Notes under the pieces: model-generated
Database searches by the model: none
What the model saw: the letters and a program-made list of their open reading frames with translations, nothing else
What the model was told of the DNA's origin: nothing
Origin: Flavobacterium galactosidilyticum
GTDB lineage: Bacteria; Bacteroidota; Bacteroidia; Flavobacteriales; Flavobacteriaceae
Assembly: GCF_020911945.1 (NCBI RefSeq)
Contig: NZ_CP087135.1
Span: forward strand, 682,001-746,000
Direction of reading: 5' to 3'
DNA length: 64,000 nucleotides
In this document: positions 17,033-26,044 of the stretch, one piece after another
Numbering within the stretch: position 1 is the first letter of the stretch
Layout: the number at the start of each line of letters is the position of its first letter
Made by a program: the position numbers and the translations under genes

Positions 17033-18232
17033 TTGAATTTCCCCCTTTACATAGCCAAACGCTATATTCGTAGCAATAGCAAAAACAACGCTATTAATAT
17101 CATCAACCGTATTGCCAGCATGGGAATTATTGTGGGTGCGATGGCTTTGTTTGTGGTTTTATCTGTGTTTAGTGGATTGAAAGTTTTTAGTCTTTCGTTT
17201 ACCAATGAAATTGATCCCGACTTAAAAATAAGCAGTACGCTGGGGAAATCATTTTTTATTTCTCCCAATCAAGAAAATCAGATTAAGAAAGTTGCTGGAC
17301 TCGCTTCTTATACCAAAATAATTGAAGAACGAGTTCTTTTTACTTTCAACGGAAAACAGGATGTTACCTACCTTAAAGGTGTCGATTCTAATTTCACGAA
17401 AGTAAATGCTATTGAAAAAAAACTTTTCAACGGGCAGTGGCTTAAGCCAGACACCTATCAGGTCGTTGTCGGTTATGGGATTTCGCAGAAATTCTCGATG
17501 GGATTACTTGATTTTAGCAATCAACTGGAAGTTTTAGTTCCCAAGCCTGGTAAAGGTGCTATTGAAAATCCAGACCAAGCTTTTAATAAAACAGATCTTA
17601 TTCCAGTTGGAATTTACGCGATCAGTGAAGATTTAGATTCTAAATATGTGTTTGCTGATTTAGGTTTAGCGCAAGAATTACTAGAATATAAAACCAACCA
17701 AATTTCTGGAATTGAAATCAAAGTAAAAGCGGGATCTGACGAAAATGCTATTGTTGAAAAATTACAAACTATTTTCAATAATAAAATCACCGTAAAAAAC
17801 AGAGCGCAACTGAACGATTCACTTTACAAAATGCTGAACACCGAAAATATTGCGGTTTATCTGATATTCACTTTAGTGATTGTTGTAGCGCTGTTCAACT
17901 TGATTGGCGCCCTAATAATGATGATTCTAGATAAAAAAGGAAACTTAAAAACCTTATTTAATCTAGGAACTGAAATTAAAGATCTGCGTAAAATATTCCT
18001 ACTTCAAGGAACATTATTGAGCGTTATAGGCGGAATTATAGGCCTTACTTTAGGAATTATAATTGTGTTACTACAGCAGCATTTTCAATTAATTATGATC
18101 ACAGAAACTCTAGCATATCCTGTGATTTTCTCCATCGAAAACGTTTTGATTGTGATGGCAACTATCGTAGTTCTTGGCTTTATTGCTTCATTAATTGCGA
18201 GTAGTCGTGTGAGTAAGAAGTTGCTGGAGTAA
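17033..18232 (+). CDS. FtsX-like ABC transporter permease (LolC/E type)
   Basis: This 399-residue inner-membrane permease has one N-terminal membrane helix (SMGIIVGAMALFVVLSVFSG), a periplasmic domain of about 220 residues, and three C-terminal helices near 275-300, 320-350 and 365-390. That is the FtsX/MacB/LolE layout. The N-terminus IAKRYIRSNSKNNAINIINRIAS is typical of the lipoprotein-releasing (LolC/E) branch in Bacteroidota, but substrate and ATPase partner are not shown here. The frame begins with TTG three bases after rbfA. No in-frame ATG precedes the conserved IAKRY motif, so TTG is accepted. Confidence 0.83.
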   Translation: MNFPLYIAKRYIRSNSKNNAINIINRIASMGIIVGAMALFVVLSVFSGLKVFSLSFTNEIDPDLKISSTLGKSFFISPNQENQIKKVAGLASYTKIIEERVLFTFNGKQDVTYLKGVDSNFTKVNAIEKKLFNGQWLKPDTYQVVVGYGISQKFSMGLLDFSNQLEVLVPKPGKGAIENPDQAFNKTDLIPVGIYAISEDLDSKYVFADLGLAQELLEYKTNQISGIEIKVKAGSDENAIVEKLQTIFNNKITVKNRAQLNDSLYKMLNTENIAVYLIFTLVIVVALFNLIGALIMMILDKKGNLKTLFNLGTEIKDLRKIFLLQGTLLSVIGGIIGLTLGIIIVLLQQHFQLIMITETLAYPVIFSIENVLIVMATIVVLGFIASLIASSRVSKKLLE

Positions 18233-18312
18233 GGGTTTTGATTTTAGATTACTTCGTCATTTCGAGTAAAGCTCTCGGGTGAACATTAACAATTTTTGAT
18301 TTAAAAAAATAA

Positions 18313-19305
18313 TTAAACTACCTCATAACCCGCATACGCTTCTTCAATTTCATTCAATGCAGCAAACAGTTCCTCTGGTTGGTCGAGTGTTACTAATTTT
18401 TGTTTGTGAGGTTTAAAAGAATGAATTCCTTTAAAATAATTAGTATAATGAGGACGCGTTTCTACAATTCCAAGACGCTCTCCTTTCCATTCCATGGCCC
18501 ATGTTAAGTGATTTCGCACCGCTTCTACTCTATCGATAACGGTTGGTTTTGCTAAATGCTCGCCTGTTTTCATAAAATGTTTGATTTCATTAAAAATCCA
18601 AGGATAACCAATAGCAGCACGACCAATCATAATTCCGTCAACACCATATTTATTTTTATATTCTAAAGCTTTTTCTGGAGAATCAATATCACCATTTCCA
18701 AAAATGGGCATCGTAATTCTAGGATTGTTTTTTACTCGGGCAATATGTGACCAATCCGAATGTCCTTTGTACATTTGGGCGCGCGTTCTAGCGTGAATAC
18801 TTAAAGCAGCAACACCTATATCTTGCAAACGCTCTGCAACCTCATCAATATTTATCGAATTATCATCCCAACCTAAACGGGTTTTTACGGTAACTGGCAA
18901 ATGCGTACTATCGATAACAGCTTTAGTTAGTCGAATCATCAAATCAACATCTTTCAAAACTCCTGCTCCTGCTCCTTTACAAACTACTTTCTTCACAGGA
19001 CAACCGTAATTGATGTCTATTAAATCAGGATTTACAGCAGAAACAATTTTAGATGACATTGCCATAGCTTCCTCATCACCACCAAAAATTTGGATACCAA
19101 CAGGACGTTCGTAATCAAAAATATCTAATTTCATACGACTTTTTATAGCATCACGAATCAGCCCTTCCGAAGAAATAAATTCCGAATACATCAAATCGGC
19201 ACCATGCAGCTTACACAATCTGCGGTAGGGCGGATCACTTACATCTTCCATAGGTGCGAGAAGTAAAGGGAAATCAGGTAATTCTATGTTGCCAATCTTG
19301 ACCAT
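18313..19305 (-). CDS. dusB: tRNA-dihydrouridine synthase
   Basis: This 330-residue flavoenzyme is predicted to reduce specific uridines in the tRNA D-loop. It has the Dus TIM-barrel start LLLAPMEDVSDPPYRRLC, the active-site loop INYGCPVKKVVCKGAGAGVL with catalytic Cys (about residue 108), the FMN-binding VKTRLGWDD and HARTR segments, and FGNGDIDS and GIMIGRAAIGYPW at the phosphate site. Length and the CKGAGAG motif place it with the DusB branch. It is convergent with the rbfA-permease pair and has a -7 box just upstream. Confidence 0.92.
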   Translation of the reverse strand: MVKIGNIELPDFPLLLAPMEDVSDPPYRRLCKLHGADLMYSEFISSEGLIRDAIKSRMKLDIFDYERPVGIQIFGGDEEAMAMSSKIVSAVNPDLIDINYGCPVKKVVCKGAGAGVLKDVDLMIRLTKAVIDSTHLPVTVKTRLGWDDNSINIDEVAERLQDIGVAALSIHARTRAQMYKGHSDWSHIARVKNNPRITMPIFGNGDIDSPEKALEYKNKYGVDGIMIGRAAIGYPWIFNEIKHFMKTGEHLAKPTVIDRVEAVRNHLTWAMEWKGERLGIVETRPHYTNYFKGIHSFKPHKQKLVTLDQPEELFAALNEIEEAYAGYEVV

Positions 19306-19321
19306 CTGCTAAATTTTTGTG

Positions 19322-19329
19322 CAAAATTA
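19322..19329 (-). promoter_or_regulatory. -7 promoter box for dusB
   Basis: On the minus strand TAATTTTG matches TAnnTTTG, 16 bases before the dusB ATG. No -33 TTTG is evident at the right distance. Confidence 0.45.
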
Positions 19330-19405
19330 CAACATTTAGATGAATAGCAAGAAGCGAGAAGAGAAAAGACTTCGTTATAAACCTTTTAGTTTGTAAATTC
19401 TACGC

Positions 19406-19435
19406 TTTGAAGCTATTGATTTTAGCGTATATTTG
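19406..19435 (+). promoter_or_regulatory. Promoter of lepA
   Basis: TTTG (19406-19409), 18 bases, then TATATTTG (19428-19435) give a full consensus Bacteroidota promoter. Transcription would start near 19440, leaving a leader of about 150 bases that contains the structured element at 19464-19550. Confidence 0.65.
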
Positions 19436-19463
19436 CAGATTAATTGTCGCGATTTACGAGTGC

Positions 19464-19550
19464 GCGTGAGGGATAGTAGTGGAAATCCTTTTCCTTTTTT
19501 CTTTAAAAAGGAAAAGATTGTAGCGAATAGCCCGACCCTTGTGGTCACGC
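19464..19550. ncRNA. Structured intergenic element, copy B, in the predicted lepA leader
   Basis: The outer helix pairs GCGTGAGGG (from 19464) with CCC (19531-19533) and ACGC (19547-19550). Conserved GATAGTAGTG and AAATCC follow. A long variable hairpin pairs CTTTTCCTTTTT (19488-19499) with AAAAAGGAAAAG (19505-19516). Then come conserved GATTG and CGAATAGC and a small hairpin GACC..GGTC (19534-19537 with 19542-19545). Compared with copy A at 16485-16554, helices are preserved while bases differ, which supports a real structure. Confidence 0.55.
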
Positions 19551-19592
19551 CCATATTTTGACTCCGCTCAATATGACATATAAAATTGACAG

Positions 19593-21398
19593 ATGGATAA
19601 AATGAAAAAAATAAGGAATTTTTGCATTATTGCACATATTGACCACGGTAAAAGTACGCTTGCTGACCGCTTACTTGGCGCAACTCAGACCGTTACGGCT
19701 CGTGAAGAAAAGGCACAATTGCTGGATAACATGGATCTAGAGCGTGAACGTGGGATTACGATCAAGAGTCATGCGATTCAGATGGAATATACTTATAAAG
19801 GAGAAGAATACATCTTAAACTTGATTGATACTCCTGGACACGTCGATTTTTCGTATGAAGTTTCTCGTTCGATTGCAGCTTGTGAAGGCGCGCTTTTGAT
19901 TGTCGATGCTGCACAAAGCATACAAGCACAAACGATTTCAAATTTATATTTGGCTTTAGAAAATGACTTGGAAATTATTCCAGTTTTAAACAAAGTTGAT
20001 TTACCATCTGCGAATCCTGAAGAGGTAAGTGATGATATTATTGATTTGCTAGGTTGCGACCTGGAAGACATTATTCATGCTTCGGGAAAAACCGGTTTTG
20101 GTGTTGAAAATATTTTAGCAGCCATTATCGAGAAAATTCCACCGCCATCAGGAAATAAAGACGAACCATTACAAGCTTTGATTTTTGACTCACACTACAA
20201 TCCGTTTCGTGGAATTGAAGTTATTTTCCGTGTGAAAAACGGAGAAATTAAAAAAGGTCAGAAAATTAAATTTATGGCAACCGGAAATGAATATTTTGCA
20301 GATGAAATTGGTACTTTAAAATTAAACCAAGTTCCGAAACAAGTTATTTCAGCAGGTGATGTTGGTTATTTAATCTCTGGAATTAAAGAAGCTAAAGAAG
20401 TAAAAGTGGGTGACACATTAACAGATGCAAAAACACCAACAACAAATATAATTACAGGTTTTGAAGACGTAAAACCAATGGTTTTTGCTGGAATTTATCC
20501 TGTAGATACGGAAGATTACGAAGAGTTGCGAAACTCTATGGAGAAACTGCAGTTGAACGATGCTTCACTTGTATTTTTACCAGAAAGTTCGGCAGCTTTA
20601 GGATTTGGTTTCCGTTGTGGATTCTTAGGAATGTTACACATGGAAATCATACAGGAGCGTTTGGAGAGAGAGTTTAACATGACGGTTATTACTACGGTCC
20701 CCAACGTTTCGTACCATGCTTTTACCAAAAAAGATCCAGACACAGTTCTGATTGTAAATAATCCTTCAGACTTGCCTGAGCCTTCTCGTTTAGACCATGT
20801 TGAAGAACCTTTTATCAAAGCGACTATTATTACAAAAGCCGATTACGTAGGAAACGTAATGAGTTTATGTATTGAAAAACGTGGTTTGATTACCAATCAA
20901 ACCTATTTGACTACAGAACGTGTTGAGCTAACTTTTGATATGCCATTGGCAGAAATTGTATTTGACTTTTACGACCGCTTGAAAACCGTTTCTAAAGGGT
21001 ATGCTTCATTTGATTATACTCCTATTGGAATGCGAACTTCTAATTTAGTAAAAGTAGATATCTTGTTGAATGCAACAATAGTAGATGCTTTATCTTCGCT
21101 AATGCACGTTGACAACGCCTACTCGATAGGTAAAAAAATGTGTGAGAAGTTGAAGGAATTGATTCCAAGACAACAATTTGACATCCCCGTTCAAGCAGCA
21201 ATTGGTGTAAAAGTAATCTCTCGTGAAACCATCAAAGCCTTGCGTAAGGATGTTACGGCCAAATGTTACGGAGGAGATATTTCTCGTAAACGTAAATTAT
21301 TGGAGAAACAGAAAAAAGGTAAAAAACGTATGAGATTAGTTGGAAATGTTGAGATTCCGCAAGAAGCTTTTATGGCAGTTTTGAAATTGAATGACTAA
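19593..21398 (+). CDS. lepA: Elongation factor 4 (translational GTPase LepA)
   Basis: This 601-residue ribosomal GTPase is linked in the literature to back-translocation and 30S assembly. G-domain motifs are G1 [17 protein letters not shown]2 around [10 protein letters not shown]3 DTPGHVDF and G4 NKVDLP. The LepA-specific C-terminal domain is complete, ending [20 protein letters not shown]. Length is exactly that of the family. The first ATG (MDKMKK) is kept; a second ATG three codons later is an equal alternative. It has its own consensus promoter with a structured leader and its own terminator. Confidence 0.95.
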   Translation: MDKMKKIRNFCIIAHIDHGKSTLADRLLGATQTVTAREEKAQLLDNMDLERERGITIKSHAIQMEYTYKGEEYILNLIDTPGHVDFSYEVSRSIAACEGALLIVDAAQSIQAQTISNLYLALENDLEIIPVLNKVDLPSANPEEVSDDIIDLLGCDLEDIIHASGKTGFGVENILAAIIEKIPPPSGNKDEPLQALIFDSHYNPFRGIEVIFRVKNGEIKKGQKIKFMATGNEYFADEIGTLKLNQVPKQVISAGDVGYLISGIKEAKEVKVGDTLTDAKTPTTNIITGFEDVKPMVFAGIYPVDTEDYEELRNSMEKLQLNDASLVFLPESSAALGFGFRCGFLGMLHMEIIQERLEREFNMTVITTVPNVSYHAFTKKDPDTVLIVNNPSDLPEPSRLDHVEEPFIKATIITKADYVGNVMSLCIEKRGLITNQTYLTTERVELTFDMPLAEIVFDFYDRLKTVSKGYASFDYTPIGMRTSNLVKVDILLNATIVDALSSLMHVDNAYSIGKKMCEKLKELIPRQQFDIPVQAAIGVKVISRETIKALRKDVTAKCYGGDISRKRKLLEKQKKGKKRMRLVGNVEIPQEAFMAVLKLND

Positions 21399-21435
21399 TC
21401 CCCCTAGCCGCCGAAGAGCGAAATACAATATTGAG

Positions 21436-21468
21436 AAACCTGATAATGTGAAAATTGTCAGGTTTTTT
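21436..21468 (+). terminator. Rho-independent terminator after lepA
   Basis: Stem AAACCTGA (21436-21443) with TCAGGTTT (21458-21465), an internal loop, and a T-run. It starts 38 bases after the lepA stop. Confidence 0.7.
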
Positions 21469-21508
21469 GTTAAAAGACATACATGCGATACGGAGCTATA
21501 AAACTTTG

Positions 21509-21516
21509 TACCTTTG
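21509..21516 (+). promoter_or_regulatory. -7 promoter box for thiL
   Basis: TACCTTTG matches TAnnTTTG, 58 bases before the preferred thiL start. Confidence 0.45.
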
Positions 21517-21574
21517 CACGTTTAAAAATAATTAAATTCAAAGAATGAAGTTTTCTTCGTTCCTCTCCATAACA

Positions 21575-22621
21575 ATGATAGAAGATAAAAACCCACAACG
21601 TACGAGCATTGCACAATTAGGCGAATTTGGACTAATAGATCACTTGACAAAAAACTTTAAAATTAATCAAGCTTCCACAATAAAAGGAATTGGCGATGAT
21701 GCTGCCGTCTTAGATTTTAAGGATAAAAAAGTAGTGGTTTCTACTGATTTATTGATTGAAGGCATACACTTTGATTTAGCTTACATGCCTTTAAAACATT
21801 TAGGATACAAAGCAGTTGTTGTAAATATCTCGGATATTTGTGCGATGAATGCGAAAGCAACCCAAATTACGGTTTCGGTTGCAGTTTCTAATCGGTTTCC
21901 ATTAGAGGCATTAGATGAATTATTTGCAGGTATTACGCATGCCGCAACGGAATATAATATAGATGTTATTGGTGGAGATACTACCTCATCGCAGAAAGGT
22001 TTAATCATCAGTATTACCGCTATTGGCGAAGCTAATGAAGACGAAATTATATATAGAAATGGCGCCAAACAAACCGATTTATTAGTGGTGACTGGAGATA
22101 TTGGAGCTGCTTATATGGGCTTACAAGTTTTAGAAAGAGAGAAACAAGTGTTTCAAGTGAACCCAAATTCGCAACCTGATTTAGACGCTTACACCTATTT
22201 AATTGAGCGTCAGTTGAGACCAGAAGCTCGTAAAGATGTTCGCACGTTACTACATGCTTTAGAGATTAAACCAACATCAATGATTGACATTTCAGATGGA
22301 TTATCTTCAGAAATCATGCATTTATGCAAGCAGTCTGGTGTCGGTTGTAATTTGTATGAAGACAAATTACCTATCGATCCACAGTTTATAAGTGTGTGTG
22401 AAGAATTTAATATTGACAGCACGACTGTCGCTATTAATGGCGGCGAGGATTACGAGTTACTTTTCACCATTGCTATGGAAGATTTTGAAAAAATAAAAGC
22501 GAATCCAAATTTCACTATTATTGGTCACATGACCCAAGAAAGCGAAGGAATTCATTTAGTTACTCGAGCTAATACTAGAATCCCTTTGAAAGCACGAGGT
22601 TGGAATGCGCTAGAGGAATAA
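21575..22621 (+). CDS. thiL: Thiamine-phosphate kinase
   Basis: This 348-residue ATP-dependent kinase is predicted to convert thiamine phosphate to thiamine diphosphate, the last step of cofactor synthesis. PurM-like family motifs are KGIGDDAAVLDF (Mg and substrate binding), VVVSTDLLIEGIHFD, the GGDTT motif in IGGDTTSSQKG, MIDISDGLSSE and NGGEDYELLF. The frame extends ten codons upstream to an ATG at 21545, but the family normally begins near MIEDKNPQRTS, so the internal ATG is preferred. A terminator shared with the opposite gene follows. Confidence 0.92.
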   Translation: MIEDKNPQRTSIAQLGEFGLIDHLTKNFKINQASTIKGIGDDAAVLDFKDKKVVVSTDLLIEGIHFDLAYMPLKHLGYKAVVVNISDICAMNAKATQITVSVAVSNRFPLEALDELFAGITHAATEYNIDVIGGDTTSSQKGLIISITAIGEANEDEIIYRNGAKQTDLLVVTGDIGAAYMGLQVLEREKQVFQVNPNSQPDLDAYTYLIERQLRPEARKDVRTLLHALEIKPTSMIDISDGLSSEIMHLCKQSGVGCNLYEDKLPIDPQFISVCEEFNIDSTTVAINGGEDYELLFTIAMEDFEKIKANPNFTIIGHMTQESEGIHLVTRANTRIPLKARGWNALEE

Positions 22622-22632
22622 AATTTTAAGAC

Positions 22633-22669
22633 AAAAAAAAACGACATTTTTCAGATGTCGTTTTTTTTT
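22633..22669. terminator. Bidirectional terminator between thiL and the NarL-type regulator
   Basis: ACGACAT pairs with ATGTCGT, extended by an A-run on the left and a T-run on the right, giving about 15 bp with a 7-base loop. It lies between convergent genes. Confidence 0.85.
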
Positions 22670-22686
22670 GCTACTATGAACTGATA

Positions 22687-23379
22687 CTAAAAAAGTAATC
22701 CTTTATTCTTAGCTTCATAAACCAGATCAGTATCACTTCCTTCCTTTATATCCAATAATTCTTTTAAATTTAATTTTCTTCTCTCTATTGCACCTACAGA
22801 AATTGGAATATATTGAGGCATTTCATTTAACTTAGTCCCCTTTGATATATGAAATAGAATTTGTTCGTCAAATTGATCGATCTCTATACTATTCCCTTCC
22901 GACTGGCTTAGCATTTTTAAAACTGATTCGCTATAATACTTTTCGCCAGTAATAACTTTGTTGAAAGCAAAAAGCAACTCATCAAATGTTAAATCATTTT
23001 TTATGACTAATCCGCTAGGATTAATTGTTTTGATAATTGTTTTAATTTTTAACAACTCAGTGTACATGGTTAGCAAAATAATTTTGCAATTCGGCATATA
23101 CTCAGAAATTAGTTTCGCCAAATCTTCGCCAGAAAAAATATTTTTCTCTTCATACGAAGGCATACTAATATCTAAAAAAGCAATATCAAACTTTGGGCTA
23201 TCTGGGCTTGTAATTACGTTATAAGCTGACTCACAATCTTTAGCTTGGGATATAAAAAACTCAAATGTTTCTGGGTTGTATCGGGTAATTGCATTTTTAT
23301 ATCCTTGGATAATAAAAGGATGGTCGTCGACAATAAAAATATTGCTTTTTATTTTTGCGTTTTCAGTTTTATCCAGCAT
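22687..23379 (-). CDS. NarL-type response regulator
   Basis: This 230-residue regulator is partner to the histidine kinase encoded 23 bases upstream. The receiver domain is complete: Asp18-Asp19 (FIVDDHPF), phospho-acceptor Asp70 (IAFLDISMP), Thr in LLTMY and Lys127 (GLVIKND). The C-terminal 75 residues sit where a LuxR-type helix-turn-helix is expected (DQFDEQILFHISKGTKLNEM), with SVGAIERRKLNLKELLDI as a divergent recognition helix. The usual T-x2-T-VK-x2-I core is weak. It is likely a DNA-binding output that has diverged. Confidence 0.85.
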   Translation of the reverse strand: MLDKTENAKIKSNIFIVDDHPFIIQGYKNAITRYNPETFEFFISQAKDCESAYNVITSPDSPKFDIAFLDISMPSYEEKNIFSGEDLAKLISEYMPNCKIILLTMYTELLKIKTIIKTINPSGLVIKNDLTFDELLFAFNKVITGEKYYSESVLKMLSQSEGNSIEIDQFDEQILFHISKGTKLNEMPQYIPISVGAIERRKLNLKELLDIKEGSDTDLVYEAKNKGLLF

Positions 23380-23402
23380 TCTTGATTTGGGGTTATTTGT
23401 CT

Positions 23403-25427
23403 TTATTCTATAGGTATAGTAACAGTTATCTTTGTTCCCTTTCCTTTTTTTGATTCTATATCTAAAACTCCTTTACACTCATTTGTTCGAAAAATAATGT
23501 TTTGTATTCCTATACCTCTTTTAGCGGTTTTTACATTAAAACCAACACCATCATCAATGGTTTTAAATACAATTTGATTGTCCACTTTTTTAAATTCAAC
23601 TTTGATTTCGTCAGCTGCCGCATATTTATTACTGTTCTGCAAAGATTCTTGCAAAATTCTGTATAAATTAATTTTCACTGCATTACTTACTAATTCCCAT
23701 CTTATATCAGAATCAATAAAAGAAGTAAATTTTGCTTTATAAGTCTTTTTTTGCTCTTCGAATAACTTATCAATAATGGCGACGAAGTTATTAATTAATT
23801 CCGATTTTTCTCTATTTAGATCATGAGAAATTTCACGGATATCTTGTTCAATATTTTTCAATTCAGACAAGTAATTTGTTCGTTCTCGTATTGCAGAATC
23901 ATCTTGGTATGCATTTAGTCCATCTAAGTTCATTCGAACGCCAAACATCCTACCCAAAACTCCATCGTGTAACTCACGCGCTACTCGCTTCTTCTCCTCA
24001 ATCCTACTAATTTCAATGGTGTTTTGTTGCGAAATCATCAAGTTATAAATTTCCTCATTCGCGTTTTGCTGCTGTTGTTTAAATAACAATAATCTATTTT
24101 TAGCTTTTTGTGATTTTATTATAAATATCAATAATCCTAAAAATCCTAAAACAGTAAAAATAGAAATTAAATTTCTGTTTTGAACTAGTAAATCAGTGTT
24201 TTCACTTTTTATTTGATCCGTTTCGTATTCAATTCGCGTGAACTTATCCCCCATTTTACGCTCTGTAACTTGCAAACTATCATTTATACGAATATATTCT
24301 TTAGTATAGAATGCAGCTTTTTGTGGTTCAATAACCGAAAGACGTTTAAGTGCAAGCAGTACACTTCTGTAGTTTTTAGAACTTAAAGATTCATTCAATG
24401 CTTCTTTCGCAAATTTCAATGATTTTGACGGATCCTTCTTAAATGCAAAATATTCTGATAAGCGCATTTTACTAACAATACTTCCTGAAGTCAATTGCAA
24501 ACTATCACGAATTTTTAAAGACTTAAAAAACTCTTCAGGTAAACCATCAAAATCACCAGTTTTAAATTTTGAGTACGCTAAATTATCAATAACCATGGCA
24601 TATAAACCAGGCTTGTCCGCTTTTAAGTTTTCTTGTTTGAGAGCATCCTTAAAATAAATCAGGGCTTTATCATGTCTATTCATATTCTGATAGACATACC
24701 CCATATTATTTAGAGATTCTGCTTTAGATTGAAAAACTGATGGAATTAGTTTATTGTCAATACTTGCAAGTGCTTTTAAATTGTACTCAATTGCTCTATT
24801 ATAATCTCTTAGCTCATTGTGTATTAAAGCCAAGTGATTATATGCTATATAAAGTACATCACTAGCTTTTTCCTTTTTAATTGCACGCAAAGCACTAAAA
24901 ACTGCGATTTCACTACCTATAAAATCACCTTCATTAAATTGAAGTATTGCTTTATTTAACCGAGTTCGCGCTAAGTTATAAATGTCGTTTCGTTGTAAAT
25001 ACAACTTTTCTGCTCTGGAATAATAGAGGAAAGCGCTATCCGAAACCGCTTGGGATACATAAAAATCCCCTAAATAGGAATAAGCTTTTGTTTTACTGAG
25101 AGTATCTCCTCTAGCTATAGATCTTTCTAGGATAACATCTATCGTTTTCTTAAAATTACCTAATTTATCCATGTTGTAGTAGCGGTTTGCCACTCTAAAT
25201 AAATTATCTATACTATTAGAGCTATTACTTTGATTGGCTATGATAGAAAATGCTTTTCCATTAGATTGGTTTCTTTTATCTAACGACAGGGATAAGTCGT
25301 TTGCCATAGCAAGGTATATAGAAAGACTGTCTTCAGAAAAGTTAGTACTTGTGTCGAATTGATTCTTTTTGGTACATCCAAAGAGAATCAATAGTAGAAG
25401 CATATATATACAAGTAAAATTTTTCAA
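23403..25427 (-). CDS. TPR-containing sensor histidine kinase (HisKA_3 type), probable lipoprotein
   Basis: This 674-residue membrane kinase starts with a lipoprotein-like signal (LLLILFGCTKKN). A periplasmic region of about 400 residues has TPR-like repeats (for example ALIYFKDALKQEN). One membrane helix follows near 418-437 (ISIFTVLGFLGLLIFIIKS), then a coiled coil, the dimerisation box with phospho-acceptor His487 (RELHDGVLGRMFG), and an HATPase_c domain with LQESLQNSNKYA, DDGVGF and RGIGIQNI. It should phosphorylate the adjacent NarL-type regulator. The start is TTG; the next ATG would truncate the signal sequence. Such TPR kinases are common in Bacteroidota and the ligand is unknown. Confidence 0.87.
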   Translation of the reverse strand: MKNFTCIYMLLLLILFGCTKKNQFDTSTNFSEDSLSIYLAMANDLSLSLDKRNQSNGKAFSIIANQSNSSNSIDNLFRVANRYYNMDKLGNFKKTIDVILERSIARGDTLSKTKAYSYLGDFYVSQAVSDSAFLYYSRAEKLYLQRNDIYNLARTRLNKAILQFNEGDFIGSEIAVFSALRAIKKEKASDVLYIAYNHLALIHNELRDYNRAIEYNLKALASIDNKLIPSVFQSKAESLNNMGYVYQNMNRHDKALIYFKDALKQENLKADKPGLYAMVIDNLAYSKFKTGDFDGLPEEFFKSLKIRDSLQLTSGSIVSKMRLSEYFAFKKDPSKSLKFAKEALNESLSSKNYRSVLLALKRLSVIEPQKAAFYTKEYIRINDSLQVTERKMGDKFTRIEYETDQIKSENTDLLVQNRNLISIFTVLGFLGLLIFIIKSQKAKNRLLLFKQQQQNANEEIYNLMISQQNTIEISRIEEKKRVARELHDGVLGRMFGVRMNLDGLNAYQDDSAIRERTNYLSELKNIEQDIREISHDLNREKSELINNFVAIIDKLFEEQKKTYKAKFTSFIDSDIRWELVSNAVKINLYRILQESLQNSNKYAAADEIKVEFKKVDNQIVFKTIDDGVGFNVKTAKRGIGIQNIIFRTNECKGVLDIESKKGKGTKITVTIPIE

Positions 25428-25447
25428 TAGTTAGCTTTGAATGTTCT

Positions 25448-25455
25448 CAAAAATA
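25448..25455 (-). promoter_or_regulatory. -7 promoter box for the kinase-regulator operon
   Basis: On the minus strand TATTTTTG matches TAnnTTTG, 20 bases upstream of the TTG start of the kinase. Confidence 0.45.
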
Positions 25456-25471
25456 CTAAAAGTATTTGCAT

Positions 25472-25504
25472 AAAAAAAGGCTATCAATAATATTGATAGC
25501 CTTT
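25472..25504 (-). terminator. Rho-independent terminator after the small secreted protein gene
   Basis: AAAGGCTATCAATA (25476-25489) pairs with TATTGATAGCCTTT (25491-25504). On the minus strand a T-run follows. It lies about 70 bases past the stop at 25575. Confidence 0.75.
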
Positions 25505-25574
25505 ACTATATTTAATTGACAAACTTACTTGTCGCTCACTAATATCTTTTTATTAAAAATTTTGTAAAAGAGTT

Positions 25575-25877
25575 CTACAAACCATTCCACCAATCTTTAA
25601 CTTTATCAAGGAATGATGGGTCTTGATTAGGCATTTCATCAACTTTCTTGTTTCCACCTGTTGAACCAGCACCAATAATTTCAACTTTTTTATTGCTCAT
25701 TGCCATACTAGAACTAGTAACATCTTTTTTGTTGATTTCTTGTGTCGCAACTGTACTTACAACCTCAACGTTTCCGTTTGCGTCTATTGTTACTACAGGG
25801 TCAGTTTCAGGTGTTGTAAATGAAGCTAACACCATTACTAAAGAGCATAATCCGATTGTTAGAAGTGATTTTTTCAT
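25575..25877 (-). CDS. Small secreted protein of unknown function
   Basis: This 100-residue protein has a clear signal peptide (MKKSLLTIGLCSLVMVLASF). The mature part is polar and low in complexity (Thr, Val, Asn, Lys) and ends with an amphipathic, Trp-containing segment, FLDKVKDWWNGL. No cysteine remains after processing and I recognise no domain. The gene stands alone with its own terminator, between the kinase/NarL-type operon and the LytTR regulator. It could be a target or signal of either, but nothing in the sequence proves that. Confidence 0.65.
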   Translation of the reverse strand: MKKSLLTIGLCSLVMVLASFTTPETDPVVTIDANGNVEVVSTVATQEINKKDVTSSSMAMSNKKVEIIGAGSTGGNKKVDEMPNQDPSFLDKVKDWWNGL

Positions 25878-26044
25878 AATTTGGGGTTTAAGTTTTAAGT
25901 TTTTATTAAGGAACTAGATTTGCTTTGATTCCTTTGGTAAAACTATTGCTTCAATTTCAAATTCCCCCATTAAAAAAGGCGCATATGGTAGAATGCGGTC
26001 GTTGATTAGTGAATGGCACTCAAATCATGGTAGATGGATACTTT

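Noticed and set aside
18245-18275. Sequence CGTCATTTCGAG and following bases between the permease and dusB, resembling part of an interspersed repeat
   Set aside because: Only about 25 bases match by eye and no inverted partner is present, so it is not listed as a repeat copy.
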